From positions 372,001-436,000 of the forward strand of contig CAVSKX010000004.1 of the NCBI GenBank assembly GCA_963728765.1: a stretch of DNA of 64,000 nucleotides. The letters run 5' to 3'. This document shows positions 15,575 through 23,968 of the stretch, piece by piece (the stretch's first letter is position 1; the number at the start of each line of letters is the position of its first letter). The notes under the pieces are model-generated. The model was not told where the DNA came from and searched no databases. It saw only the letters and a list, made by a program, of their open reading frames with translations. The DNA comes from AC-32 sp963728765 (lineage in GTDB: Bacteria > Actinomycetota > Thermoleophilia > Gaiellales > Gaiellaceae). The translations under genes were made by a program, and so were the position numbers.

Positions 15575-15748
15575 GTGGAACGACCGAAGGACCGCGACGA
15601 CCGTCAACTCGTGCGCTGCCTCGATTGCGGCACCGTCTACCCGCTTCCGCTCGGCCTACAGGAGGCCGACCCCTGCCCGCAGTGCGGCGGCGTCGGCTGG
15701 ATCGCGCTGGCCGCGCTCAAGCGGGTCGACGAGGAAACAAGCAGCTAA
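15575..15748 (+). CDS. Zinc-ribbon protein 1, 57 aa
   Basis: A GTG-started 57-aa protein built around one zinc ribbon: LVRCLDCGTVYPLPLG, then PCPQCGGVGWIAL, i.e. two CxxC pairs. It is 38 bases after ribF and followed by a second ribbon gene with the same core (VRCLDCG and P-x-CGxxGW). The family is unknown; the two look like a tandem duplication. A role in RNA or protein contact within the translation operon is only inference. Confidence 0.6.
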   Translation: MERPKDRDDRQLVRCLDCGTVYPLPLGLQEADPCPQCGGVGWIALAALKRVDEETSS

Positions 15749-15762
15749 GCGCAAGTTTCGCC

Positions 15763-16008
15763 ATGTTCGGGGCTCTTGTGGGCATGGAGCTCTACGAGGG
15801 ATACGAAAACCGGCTGGTTAACGCGTTCGCGCGAGTGCGCTGTCTCGACTGCGGGAGCCCGTACACCAAGCCGATGAGCCGCGGGACCGCAGCCGCGAAT
15901 CCCGGGTGCCCGGAGTGCGGGTACCTGGGCTGGTCGCCGTTCAGCGCGGGGGAAGGATCGACGCAGAACCACTTCGGCGTGGATCCCCGGCCGCGCCGCT
16001 TCGCGTAA
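15763..16008 (+). CDS. Zinc-ribbon protein 2, up to 81 aa
   Basis: Core RVRCLDCGSPYTKPMSRG followed by PGCPECGYLGWSPF matches the neighbouring 57-aa ribbon; here the loop between the CxxC pairs is longer. A C-terminal tail ends FGVDPRPRRFA. Start may be ATG 15763 or ATG 15784 (74 aa); neither has a strong ribosome binding site. The 3' end overlaps the opposite-strand ggt gene by 68 bases, unusually long for this window, so one of the two ends may be overcalled. Confidence 0.55.
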   Translation: MFGALVGMELYEGYENRLVNAFARVRCLDCGSPYTKPMSRGTAAANPGCPECGYLGWSPFSAGEGSTQNHFGVDPRPRRFA

Positions 16009-17332
16009 CGACGCTGACGCCGCCGAAGTAGTGGTGTCGCTCCGGCCACTCGCGGACCTCGACCCCTAGCTGATCCAGCGCCCGCGCCACCTCTTCGCCG
16101 AGCCCCGGCTCGAGGTTGACCAGACCGTCGACCGGGTGGAGCCGCGGACGCGAGACCGCCTCGTCGGGAGCGAGCCCCTCGTCCAGGATCCCGGCAACGA
16201 CCTGAACAAGCGCGCCGCGTAGGCGCGTGCCGCCCGCCGCCCCAGCGGCGAGCGCGGGGCCGTTTCCGTCCAGCGCAACCAGCGGGGACATCATGCTCGC
16301 CATTCGCTCGCCCGGCTCGAGCGGGCCGCGGATCAGGTCGGACTCCCCGAGCATGCTGTTCAGATGGAGGTCGAGGCCCGGCACGAAATCGCCCGAGCCG
16401 AGGCCGAGGCTCGACGTGACGACACAGGCGTTCCCCTCCGCGTCGACGATCGCGAGGTTCGTGGTGTCGCCGTCGCGCTCAGTGCCGACGAGAGTTCGGG
16501 CCAGCGTGACCGCGCGCCGGGCGGGCGAGAGCCCGCGGAGTGTCGGGAGCCGCACGAGCGTGTGGCCGACCGGGGCAAGCCCGGCGCGCGTGAGGACATG
16601 CATGCCCGCGAACGCGTACTCCACCGGCTCGCCCCATTGCGCCTCGTAGGCTTGCAGGTCGTCGCGTGTGACTAGCCCGCCGCGTTCTTCCATCAGCGCG
16701 AGCAACGCATCCGCGAGGGTTCCGTCGTACATGCTCCGCGGCCCCTCTGCGGCCAATGCCTCGAGCGCCGGCCTCAGCCCGGGCTGCAGGAGCCGCTCGC
16801 CCGCCTGCAGCAGCCGCCCGTCGGGCGAGTAGATGCGCGCACCGGTGTCCATCGTCATCACGGGCGCGAGCATGGCCAGGCAGGCCGCGTGCGCCGGGGG
16901 AAACTCGACGCCGTCGCGCGCGAGCCGGAGAGCGGGCTCGACCAGCCGTGCCCACGGCAGCCGGCCATGCTCCCGGTGCAGCAACCCGAGCCCCGCAGGA
17001 AGGCCGGGAACACCGCAGGAGGCAGGGCCGACCGCGTAGTGCACCAACTCGGCGCCGAACGGCACCTGGAGCTCCACGAGCTCGGCGTCGCGCGGCGGCT
17101 CCACGCCGAGGCCCGGCACGGCGACGAAGCAGTCGAGGTTCCGCGCCCGGCCGGAGGACGCGTCGAAGTAGAGCGCGTGCCCGCCGCCGAGCAGGCCCGT
17201 CATCACGGTTTCGGCCACACACGACGCGAGCGAAGCGGCAACCGCCGCGTCGGCAGCCGAGCCGCCCTCGGAGAGGATCTCGACGCCGGCCTCCATGGTC
17301 GCCGGATGGCCTGCTGCGACTGCCGCCTGCAC
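15941..17332 (-). CDS. Gamma-glutamyltransferase family protein
   Basis: A 463-aa Ntn-hydrolase of the GGT family: HPATMEAGVEILSEGGSAAD at the start, MTGLLGGGHALYFDA, ARDGVEFPPAH, and the autocleavage site GDTTNLAIVDAEGNACVVTS with predicted nucleophile Thr290. Asn replaces the common His after the Thr pair. MMSPLVALDGNGPALAAGAAGG follows later. There is no signal peptide, so unlike E. coli GGT it is probably cytoplasmic, and it is about 100 residues shorter. Substrate (glutathione or another gamma-glutamyl compound) is not determined. It lies opposite to the surrounding translation genes. Confidence 0.82.
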   Translation of the reverse strand: MQAAVAAGHPATMEAGVEILSEGGSAADAAVAASLASCVAETVMTGLLGGGHALYFDASSGRARNLDCFVAVPGLGVEPPRDAELVELQVPFGAELVHYAVGPASCGVPGLPAGLGLLHREHGRLPWARLVEPALRLARDGVEFPPAHAACLAMLAPVMTMDTGARIYSPDGRLLQAGERLLQPGLRPALEALAAEGPRSMYDGTLADALLALMEERGGLVTRDDLQAYEAQWGEPVEYAFAGMHVLTRAGLAPVGHTLVRLPTLRGLSPARRAVTLARTLVGTERDGDTTNLAIVDAEGNACVVTSSLGLGSGDFVPGLDLHLNSMLGESDLIRGPLEPGERMASMMSPLVALDGNGPALAAGAAGGTRLRGALVQVVAGILDEGLAPDEAVSRPRLHPVDGLVNLEPGLGEEVARALDQLGVEVREWPERHHYFGGVSVVTRSGAAGDPRRSGSASILPPR

Positions 17333-17572
17333 TGTGGGGAGATCGTGACGCTTTCATTCGGCTCCCGTCACCATGGGCGCGCCGAGCATGGCTACGCTCG
17401 CAGCGGGGAGGAGGGTCGTGGCCACCGGGCGCACTTGGCTGCCAGCGGGCCAGCGAGCGGCGCGGAAACGGCATGGTTGCTACCCTTCTCGGCCAGACCG
17501 CGGTCTCGGCCGTTCGTGTGTGCTTCCGCACGGCGCGCTTGGATCGCGGAGACGCGTTTGAAGGAGGACCGT

Positions 17573-17842
17573 TTGACCCTCACCAAGGAAGCCAAGCAAG
17601 AGATCGTCGGGAAGCACGGCCGAAGCGAGCAGGACACCGGCTCGGCCGAGGTGCAGATCGCACTCCTCACAGCGCGCATCAACGAGCTCACCGAGCACCT
17701 GCGCACCCACCCGAAGGACCACTACTCGCGCCGCGGACTGCTGAAGCTCGTCGGCCGCCGGCGCAGGCTGCTGCAGTACCTGCAGAAGCGCAACCTCGAG
17801 GGCTACCGCGCCCTCATCCAGGAGCTCGGCCTGAGGAGGTAG
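17573..17842 (+). CDS. rpsO: 30S ribosomal protein S15
   Basis: An 89-aa S15: LTKEAKQEIVGKHGRSEQDTG, SAEVQIALLTARI, HPKDHYSRRGLLKLVGRRRR and a final QELGLRR. A primary 16S rRNA binder of the 30S platform. The start is a TTG at 17573 with a strong AAGGAGG four bases before it; no ATG or GTG gives the right N-terminus. It is followed by a long hairpin and pnp, the classic rpsO-pnp arrangement. Confidence 0.95.
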   Translation: MTLTKEAKQEIVGKHGRSEQDTGSAEVQIALLTARINELTEHLRTHPKDHYSRRGLLKLVGRRRRLLQYLQKRNLEGYRALIQELGLRR

Positions 17843-17871
17843 GCCGAACCAGACCACACACCAACCCGCCC

Positions 17872-17939
17872 GAGGGTGGAAGTTTGAGCGAGGCCTGGTG
17901 ACACTCGCGGCCGTGGGCCTGGCTCAAACCTCCACTCTC
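17872..17939 (+). promoter_or_regulatory. Long hairpin in the rpsO-pnp spacer (RNase III-like site)
   Basis: Bases 17872-17895 pair with 17916-17939 over 24 positions with only two mismatches and one G-U, enclosing a 20-base loop. The stem lies wholly in the rpsO-pnp intergenic region, 22 bases ahead of the pnp ATG. There is no T-tract, so it is not a terminator. In enterobacteria an RNase III-cut hairpin at exactly this place controls pnp by PNPase autoregulation; a similar mechanism is inferred here. Confidence 0.65.
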
Positions 17940-17961
17940 CAACCAGAAGTGGAGGAACCAC

Positions 17962-20457
17962 ATGGCAACAACGACTGAGCCCCGGACCGCCTCGGTGTCT
18001 GTCACCGTCGGCGATCTGGAGCTGACTTTCGAATCCGGCAAGCTCGCCAAGCAGGCCGACGGCGCCGTCGTCGTCCGCTCCGGCGAGACGATGGTGCTTG
18101 CAACGGCACAGGGCAAGATGGAGGCCCGCGAGGGCGCCGATTTCTTCCCGCTGACCGTCGACGTCGAGGAGCGGATGTACGCCGCCGGGAAGATCCCGGG
18201 CGGCTTCTTCAAGCGCGAGGGTCGGCCGACCGAGCGCGCGATCCTGACCGCGCGCATGATCGACCGCCCCATCAGGCCGCTCTGGCCGAAGGGCTACAAG
18301 AACGAGGTGCACGTCGTGTGCACGACGCTCTCGGTCGACCTCGTCACCGCCCACGACATCCTGTGCATCAACGGCGCCTCCGCGGCGCTGATGGTCTCGC
18401 CGCTGCCCTTTATGGGCCCGGTCGGGGCCGTCCGGATCGGCCGCATCGACGGCCAGCTGGTCGTGAACCCGTCGCTCCCCGACGTTGAGGAGGGCGAGAG
18501 CGACCTCGACCTCATCGTCGTCGGCACGCCCGAGGCGCTGACGATGGTCGAGGCCGGCGCCGACGAGGTCCCCGAGGAGACGATCCTCGAGGCGTTCGAG
18601 CTGGCCCACACCGAGATCCGCAAGATCTGCGAGGCGCAGGAGGACCTGCGCCGCCAGGTCGGCAAGGAGAGGTGGTTGGACCCGGAGCTCACCGAGCAGC
18701 TCGAGAACGACCACGGCCACCGGTTCGCCGAGCGGATCGCGGCCGAGGGCCTGCGTGAAGCCGGCACGGTGGTCGAGGAGCTCCTCTCCGAGCTCAGCCC
18801 GCCGCTCTCCATGGAGTCGACGGAAGACGACATCCGGCGCCAGATCCAGATCCGCTCGAGCCTGGCGATGATTCTCGACCGCACGCGGCTCGAGGCGGTC
18901 GTCGAACCGGTGCGGCAACAGTTCGAGGACGACCTGCGGGCCCTGACCGAGGCCGAGCAGGACTCGAAGGAGCTCAAGTCGGCCAAGCGGAGCCTTCTCT
19001 TCGAGCGCATCGAGGAGGAAGTTCGGCTGCCGTTCCCCGTCGGGCCTACCCCGTCGGATGATGACGCGCCTGCCGTGAAGGACTCGATGACCCGCCAGCA
19101 GATCAAGAAGGCGGCCGAGTCGATCTACAAGGAGCTCGTCCGCCGGAAGATCGCGGTCGAGAAGCGCCGCCCGGACGGCCGCGACCCGGAGGAGATCCGC
19201 CAGGTCACGTGCGAGGTGGGCGTGAGCCCACGCACGCACGGCTCGGCGCTCTTCACGCGCGGCCAGACGCAGATCATGTCGCTGCTGACGCTGGGCACGG
19301 CGAAGGAGGGGCAGCGCATCGACGACCTCTCCCTCGAGACCGACCGGCGCTACATGCACCACTACAACTTCCCGCCCTACTCGGTCGGAGAGACCGGCTT
19401 CATGCGCGGGCCGAAGCGGCGCGACATCGGCCACGGCGCACTCGCGCAGCGGGCGCTCGAGCCGATGATCCCGTCGCTCGAGGAGTTCCCGTACACGATC
19501 CGCATCGTCTCGGAGACGCTCGAGTCGAACGGCTCGTCGTCGATGGGCTCGGTCTGCGGCTCGACCCTGTCGCTCCAGGACGCCGGCGTGCCGATCAAGG
19601 CGCCCGTCGGCGGCATCGCGATGGGCCTCGTCAAGGAGGGCGACGACTACGTGGTCTTGACCGACATCCAGGGCGCCGAGGACCACCTCGGCGACATGGA
19701 CTTCAAGGTCGCCGGGTCGCGTGACGGCATCACCGCGCTCCAGATGGACATCAAGATCACCGGCGTCACGCAGGAGATCATGCGGAATGCGCTCGAGCAG
19801 GCGAAGCGGGCGCGCGAGTTCATCCTCGACCGCATGGCCGAGACGATCCCGGCGAGCCGGGCGGAGCTCCCGTCACATGCGCCGCGCATCTCCACCGTCA
19901 AGATCGACCCCGAGAAGATCGGGATGGTGATCGGCAAGGGCGGCGAGACGATTCGCTCGCTCGAGGCCGACTACGAGGTCCAGATCGACATCGAGGAAGA
20001 CGGCACGATCCTCATCTACGCGACCGAGGGCGAGAAGGCGGAAGCGGCGATCGCGGCGATCGAGGGGCTCACCAAGGAGCCCGAGGTCGGCGACACCTAC
20101 ACCGGCAAGGTGGTGAAGACGACGCAGTTCGGCGCCTTCGTCGAGCTGAAGAAGGGCACCGACGGGCTGCTGCACGTCTCCAACGTCGGCCCGGGCCGCG
20201 TCGGCCACATCGAGGACGTGATCGGGCGCGGCGACGTGCTCGACGTCCTGGTGCAGGAGGTCGACAAGGAACGCGGCCGCATCGGCCTGAAGCTGATCGC
20301 GAAGCACGAGAACGGCAACCTCGTACAGCCCGAGGAGCTGATCGAGCGGGCCAAGGACGCGCCGCCCCGCGAGCGCGAGGAGCGCCCGCCGCGCCGCGAC
20401 GGCGAGCGAGGCCGCGGCCGCGGTGGGCGTGGACGCGGCGGACGCGACCGCAGCTGA
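17962..20457 (+). CDS. pnp: Polyribonucleotide nucleotidyltransferase (PNPase)
   Basis: An 831-aa PNPase with two RNase PH domains (about 20-240 and 380-600), a helical linker between them, a KH domain (KIGMVIGKGGETIRSL near 650) and an S1 domain (TYTGKVVKTTQFGAFVELK near 710). The active-site region SNGSSSMGSVCGSTLSLQD is intact. The C-terminal tail is Arg-Gly-rich (GERGRGRGGRGRGG), a likely RNA-binding extension. It degrades RNA 3' to 5' with phosphate. It follows rpsO behind a long hairpin. Confidence 0.96.
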   Translation: MATTTEPRTASVSVTVGDLELTFESGKLAKQADGAVVVRSGETMVLATAQGKMEAREGADFFPLTVDVEERMYAAGKIPGGFFKREGRPTERAILTARMIDRPIRPLWPKGYKNEVHVVCTTLSVDLVTAHDILCINGASAALMVSPLPFMGPVGAVRIGRIDGQLVVNPSLPDVEEGESDLDLIVVGTPEALTMVEAGADEVPEETILEAFELAHTEIRKICEAQEDLRRQVGKERWLDPELTEQLENDHGHRFAERIAAEGLREAGTVVEELLSELSPPLSMESTEDDIRRQIQIRSSLAMILDRTRLEAVVEPVRQQFEDDLRALTEAEQDSKELKSAKRSLLFERIEEEVRLPFPVGPTPSDDDAPAVKDSMTRQQIKKAAESIYKELVRRKIAVEKRRPDGRDPEEIRQVTCEVGVSPRTHGSALFTRGQTQIMSLLTLGTAKEGQRIDDLSLETDRRYMHHYNFPPYSVGETGFMRGPKRRDIGHGALAQRALEPMIPSLEEFPYTIRIVSETLESNGSSSMGSVCGSTLSLQDAGVPIKAPVGGIAMGLVKEGDDYVVLTDIQGAEDHLGDMDFKVAGSRDGITALQMDIKITGVTQEIMRNALEQAKRAREFILDRMAETIPASRAELPSHAPRISTVKIDPEKIGMVIGKGGETIRSLEADYEVQIDIEEDGTILIYATEGEKAEAAIAAIEGLTKEPEVGDTYTGKVVKTTQFGAFVELKKGTDGLLHVSNVGPGRVGHIEDVIGRGDVLDVLVQEVDKERGRIGLKLIAKHENGNLVQPEELIERAKDAPPREREERPPRRDGERGRGRGGRGRGGRDRS

Positions 20458-20488
20458 GGTAGGCAAGCACCAGGGAGCGCCCGTTCTC

Positions 20489-20953
20489 GTGGAGGCACGG
20501 GCGCAGGCGCTCCTGATTGCCGCGCTCCGGCTTGCCCTTGCGGCGGCCGGAGTCGCGGCGGCAGTCGCGCGGGGTGTCGACCGCGGCCCTGCTGTCGGCC
20601 TGGTCGCGTTCGGCGCGGGGCTCGTGCTGTTCTCCGTGTACGCGGGCGGCAAGCCTCAGCGCGCGGCTCGACGTTTTGCCGACGCCCAGTCCGTGCCGGA
20701 GGACTTCCGCGTGGAAAGCCGGCTCCGGGCACTCGCCGCCGCAACGTACCCGAGCACGATCGGCCTGACCGTCCTGACCGTGATCGCGCTCTGGCCGCAG
20801 CCGCCCCTGGCGGCGTTCCTGGCGGGCATCCTCGCCGGGCTCGGCGTGATGGCGCTGGTCGGCGCGGCGCGCCTGACAGCCTGGGAGTGTGTGCGAGGGA
20901 TCCGCTTCCTCGTCGATGCCGGGAGCGAGCAGGTGTTCGAGGCGCCGCGGTGA
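20489..20953 (+). CDS. Hypothetical four-helix membrane protein
   Basis: About 154 aa from a GTG at 20489 (AGGGAG upstream); a longer form from 20423 would overlap pnp. Two hydrophobic helical hairpins are seen, AALRLALAAAGVAAAVARG and GLVAFGAGLVLFSVY, then TIGLTVLTVIALWP and AFLAGILAGLGVMALVGAA, separated by a basic cytoplasmic-looking loop. No family motif is recognised. Its GTGA overlap with dsbB suggests joint translation with the thiol-oxidation pair. Confidence 0.65.
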   Translation: MEARAQALLIAALRLALAAAGVAAAVARGVDRGPAVGLVAFGAGLVLFSVYAGGKPQRAARRFADAQSVPEDFRVESRLRALAAATYPSTIGLTVLTVIALWPQPPLAAFLAGILAGLGVMALVGAARLTAWECVRGIRFLVDAGSEQVFEAPR

Positions 20954-21516
20954 CGCACGACGTCATCGTCCTGCTCTCGGCCCTCGGGGTCGTTGGGCAG
21001 GTGCTGGCCGGTCTCCTGCTGCTCGTCGGGCTCGCCTGGCTCTTCGGCCTGCGAGGTCCAGGCGACGCCGTGCGCGCAGCGCTGGAGGGTTACGAGCTCT
21101 GGCTCGTGTTCCTCGTCTCCTCCATCGCCACGGGCGGGAGCCTCTTCTTCTCCGAGATCGCAGGATTCGTCCCCTGCGAGCTCTGCTGGTTCCAGCGGAT
21201 CTGCATGTACCCGCTAACGATCATCACGCTGCTCGCGGCGCTGGCGAACGACCGCCGTGTGGCGCGCTACCTGATCCCGCTGCCGCTGGTGGGCGCGGGC
21301 ATCGCGATCTACCACCTGCTCGTCGAGAACCACGTGGTCAAGCAGGCGCAGGCGTGCCTCATCTCGGCGCCGGGCGGCTGCGCGACGAAGTGGATCAACG
21401 AGTTCGGCTACATGACGATCCCGACGCTGACCCTCACGGCGTTCGTCCTCTGCCTCGAGCTGCTCGTGATCGGCGCATCGCCACCCGTCTCTCGCGCTAC
21501 GGTTCGGCCGACATGA
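20950..21516 (+). CDS. dsbB: DsbB-type disulfide oxidoreductase
   Basis: A 188-aa membrane protein of five hydrophobic segments (the first is an extra N-terminal one; four form the DsbB bundle). The quinone-side pair is GFVPCELCWFQRICMYP (CxxC), and a second pair is in QACLISAPGGCATKW on the outer loop. DsbB reoxidises DsbA and passes electrons to quinone. The next gene is a DsbA-like thioredoxin, overlapped by ATGA, giving a complete oxidation couple. Confidence 0.88.
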   Translation: MTHDVIVLLSALGVVGQVLAGLLLLVGLAWLFGLRGPGDAVRAALEGYELWLVFLVSSIATGGSLFFSEIAGFVPCELCWFQRICMYPLTIITLLAALANDRRVARYLIPLPLVGAGIAIYHLLVENHVVKQAQACLISAPGGCATKWINEFGYMTIPTLTLTAFVLCLELLVIGASPPVSRATVRPT

Positions 21517-22295
21517 CGAGCGGGAAACAGGCCCGCAAGCAGCGGCAGGCGGCGGTCGCGCGGCCGCCGGTTCGCAGCACGGGGGGGCGGCGTGCGTCGC
21601 CGAAGGTGCTTGGCATCGCGCTCGCGCTGATCATCGCCGTCGCGCTCGCGGTGGTCCTGGCGATCGTCTTCACCGGCGGCTCCGACAACTCGGCGGCGAA
21701 AGGTTCGACCCTTCCCGACTCGGCCACGATCGAAGCCCAGCTCGGGGGGATCCCGCAGCAGGGCAACGTCCTCGGCCGGGCGAGCGCGCCGGTGACGATG
21801 GTCGAGTACATCGACCTGCAGTGCCCGGTTTGCCGGCAGTTCGAGACCGAGGTGATGCCGAGCATCATCCAGCGCTACGTGCGGCCCGGAAAGGTCAAGG
21901 TCGAGGTGCGACCGATCGCCTTCATCGGCCCCGACTCCGAGAGCGGCCGCCGCGCGATGGTCGCGGCCGAGCCCCAGGGCAAGGCGTTCAACTTCTCGCA
22001 GATCCTCTACTTCAACCAGGGCGCCGAAAACAGCGGCTGGCTCGACGACTCGATGATCGCCAGCGCGGCCACGAGCGTCGGCCTCGATCCTCAGACGATC
22101 CTCGACAACATGGACTCGCAGACCGTCAAGGACCGGGCGGCCGTCTACGACCAGCAGTCGCGCACCGACGCCGTGTCGGGGACGCCGACGATCGGCATCG
22201 GCAAGACGGGCGCCAGGCCGTCCTACTTCCCGGCGGGCGACCCGGGCCTCTCGGCGGTCACCGCGGCGCTCGACAAGGCCCTCCAGGGCTCCTAG
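21513..22295 (+). CDS. Membrane-anchored DsbA-like thiol oxidase
   Basis: A 260-aa protein: basic cytoplasmic N-terminus, one membrane anchor (VLGIALALIIAVALAVVLAI near 33-52), then a thioredoxin-fold domain with helical insertion. The active site is YIDLQCPVCRQFE with Cys104 and Cys107; the cis-Pro loop is SGTPTIGIGKTG. It should oxidise thiols of exported proteins. Its electron acceptor is almost certainly the overlapping dsbB product. Converges on the zincin gene with a four-base overlap. Confidence 0.88.
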   Translation: MTSGKQARKQRQAAVARPPVRSTGGRRASPKVLGIALALIIAVALAVVLAIVFTGGSDNSAAKGSTLPDSATIEAQLGGIPQQGNVLGRASAPVTMVEYIDLQCPVCRQFETEVMPSIIQRYVRPGKVKVEVRPIAFIGPDSESGRRAMVAAEPQGKAFNFSQILYFNQGAENSGWLDDSMIASAATSVGLDPQTILDNMDSQTVKDRAAVYDQQSRTDAVSGTPTIGIGKTGARPSYFPAGDPGLSAVTAALDKALQGS

Positions 22296-22636
22296 TAGGC
22301 GTTGAGCTCCTCGAGACGCTCGTCGGAGATGCCGAAGTGGTGCGCGATCTCGTGCAGCACCACGCGGCGGATCTGGTCGCGTAGCAGCCGCGGGTCGTGG
22401 CCGTACAGCCGCTCCAGCGGACCGCGGTAGATCGAGATCTTGTCGGGCGGCGTTCCAGCGTAGGCGCTCGAGCGCTCGGTGAGCGGGATGCCCTGGTAGA
22501 GCCCGAGCAGCGGCTCGCCGTCCGGCGGTTCGTCCTCGACCACGATCGCGACGTTCGACATCGCCGTCCGGAGCTCGTCCGGTAGCGCGTCGATCGTGGC
22601 TTCGACGGCGTCCTCGAAGTCCTCGGCCTGCTCCAC
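22292..22636 (-). CDS. Minimal zincin metallopeptidase-like protein
   Basis: A 114-aa one-domain protein with a zinc site VVLHEIAHHFGISDERLEEL, i.e. HExxHxxG followed by the acidic residue typical of the small zincin (DUF1025/metallopeptidase) family. Upstream are YRGPLERLYG and RDQIRRVVLHEI. There is no signal sequence. The family is widespread in actinobacteria and of unproven activity. Start is a GTG at 22636. Confidence 0.85.
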   Translation of the reverse strand: MEQAEDFEDAVEATIDALPDELRTAMSNVAIVVEDEPPDGEPLLGLYQGIPLTERSSAYAGTPPDKISIYRGPLERLYGHDPRLLRDQIRRVVLHEIAHHFGISDERLEELNAY

Positions 22637-22663
22637 GGGGACGAGCGTACCGACCCCCGCGAG

Positions 22664-22669
22664 TACGAT
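22664..22669 (+). promoter_or_regulatory. -10 hexamer TACGAT of the M16 peptidase gene
   Basis: Ends six bases before the GTG start, predicting a leaderless mRNA. Confidence 0.4.
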
Positions 22670-22675
22670 CCGCGA

Positions 22676-23968
22676 GTGCAGCAGAAGTACGTGCTCACGG
22701 AGCTCGACTCGGGCGAGCGCGTCATCTCGGAGCGCCTCGCGCACGTCCGCTCGGTTTCGATCGGATTCTGGATCGGCGCCGGCTCGCGCGACGAGACCGA
22801 CGCCAAGGCCGGCATCTCCCATTTCATCGAGCACCTGCTCTTCAAGGGCACCGCGAGCTACAGCGCGCAGCAGATCGCCGAGATCTTCGACGGTCTCGGC
22901 GGCGAGCTGAACGCGGCCACCTCGCGCGAGCACACCGTCGTCTACGCCCGCGTGCCCGACGACAAGCTCGAGGTCGCGCTCGACGTGATGGGCGAGATGG
23001 TCTTCGCGCCGGCCTTCGCCGAGCTGGACGCCGAGCGTGAGGTCGTCCTGGAGGAGATCGCGATGTACGAGGACCAGCCGCAGGAGCTCGTCCACGACCT
23101 GATCTCGGAGGCGACCTTCGGCACGCACGCGCTCGGACGGCCCGTGATCGGGCGCGCCGAGGTCATCTCGTCGGTCTCGCGGCGGGTGATCTCCGGCTAC
23201 CACCGCTCGATGTATGTGCCGGGCAACGTCGTCGCCGCAGCGGCCGGCAACCTCAAGCACGAGGACTTCGAGCGGCTGCTCGTGCGGGTGCAGCGGCGCG
23301 CGGCGGCGCCCGCGAGGAAAGGGCCGCGGGTGCGGCCCGCGCTGGTGAAGCCCCCGCCGCCCGGCCTGCGCTTCCAGCGCAAGGAGACCGAGCAGTACCA
23401 CGTTTGCGTCGCGGCGCCCGGGATCGCGCGGTCCGACCGGCGCCGGTTCGCTGCGTCGCTGCTGGACGGGATCCTCGGCGGCTCGGCGTCGTCGCGGCTC
23501 TTCCAGGAGATCCGCGAGAAGCGCGGGATGGCCTACGCGGTCTACAGCTTCGCGTCGCAGTACACCGACACCGGCCAGATCGGGGTCTACATCGGCACCC
23601 GCGAGGACAACGTGGATGCCTGCCTGGCGATCATGAGCGAGCAGATCGCCGACATCGCAGCAGGCCATGTGCAGCCCGAGGAGCTCACCCGGGCCAAGGA
23701 CAACCTGAAAGGGCGGATCATGCTCTCGATGGAGTCGACGTCGAACCGGATGAGCCGGCTCGGCAAGTCGCTGATCTCGGACACCGAGCTGCTCTCGATC
23801 GAGCGCATCATGGCCGAGATCGACGCGGTCGAGCCGGAAGCGCTCGCGGAGCTCGCCGGGGTGCTGCTCGCGCCGGAGAAGCTGTCGGCGGCCGGGATCG
23901 GGCCGGATGAGGACCGCTTCCTGGCGGCGGTCGAGCACGTGAACCCGGGGCTCGCTCGCGCGGCGTGA
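22676..23968 (+). CDS. M16 family zinc peptidase
   Basis: A 430-aa M16B-type peptidase. The inverted zinc motif is HFIEHLLFKG with His49, Glu52 and His53; the downstream glutamate lies in the DAEREVVLEEIAMYEDQPQE block. The C-terminal half has the GGSASSRLFQEIREKRGMAYAVYS signature. It is the single-chain bacterial processing-peptidase type encoded next to pnp and dapB in actinobacteria. It overlaps dapB by GTGA. Target unknown. Confidence 0.92.
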   Translation: MQQKYVLTELDSGERVISERLAHVRSVSIGFWIGAGSRDETDAKAGISHFIEHLLFKGTASYSAQQIAEIFDGLGGELNAATSREHTVVYARVPDDKLEVALDVMGEMVFAPAFAELDAEREVVLEEIAMYEDQPQELVHDLISEATFGTHALGRPVIGRAEVISSVSRRVISGYHRSMYVPGNVVAAAAGNLKHEDFERLLVRVQRRAAAPARKGPRVRPALVKPPPPGLRFQRKETEQYHVCVAAPGIARSDRRRFAASLLDGILGGSASSRLFQEIREKRGMAYAVYSFASQYTDTGQIGVYIGTREDNVDACLAIMSEQIADIAAGHVQPEELTRAKDNLKGRIMLSMESTSNRMSRLGKSLISDTELLSIERIMAEIDAVEPEALAELAGVLLAPEKLSAAGIGPDEDRFLAAVEHVNPGLARAA

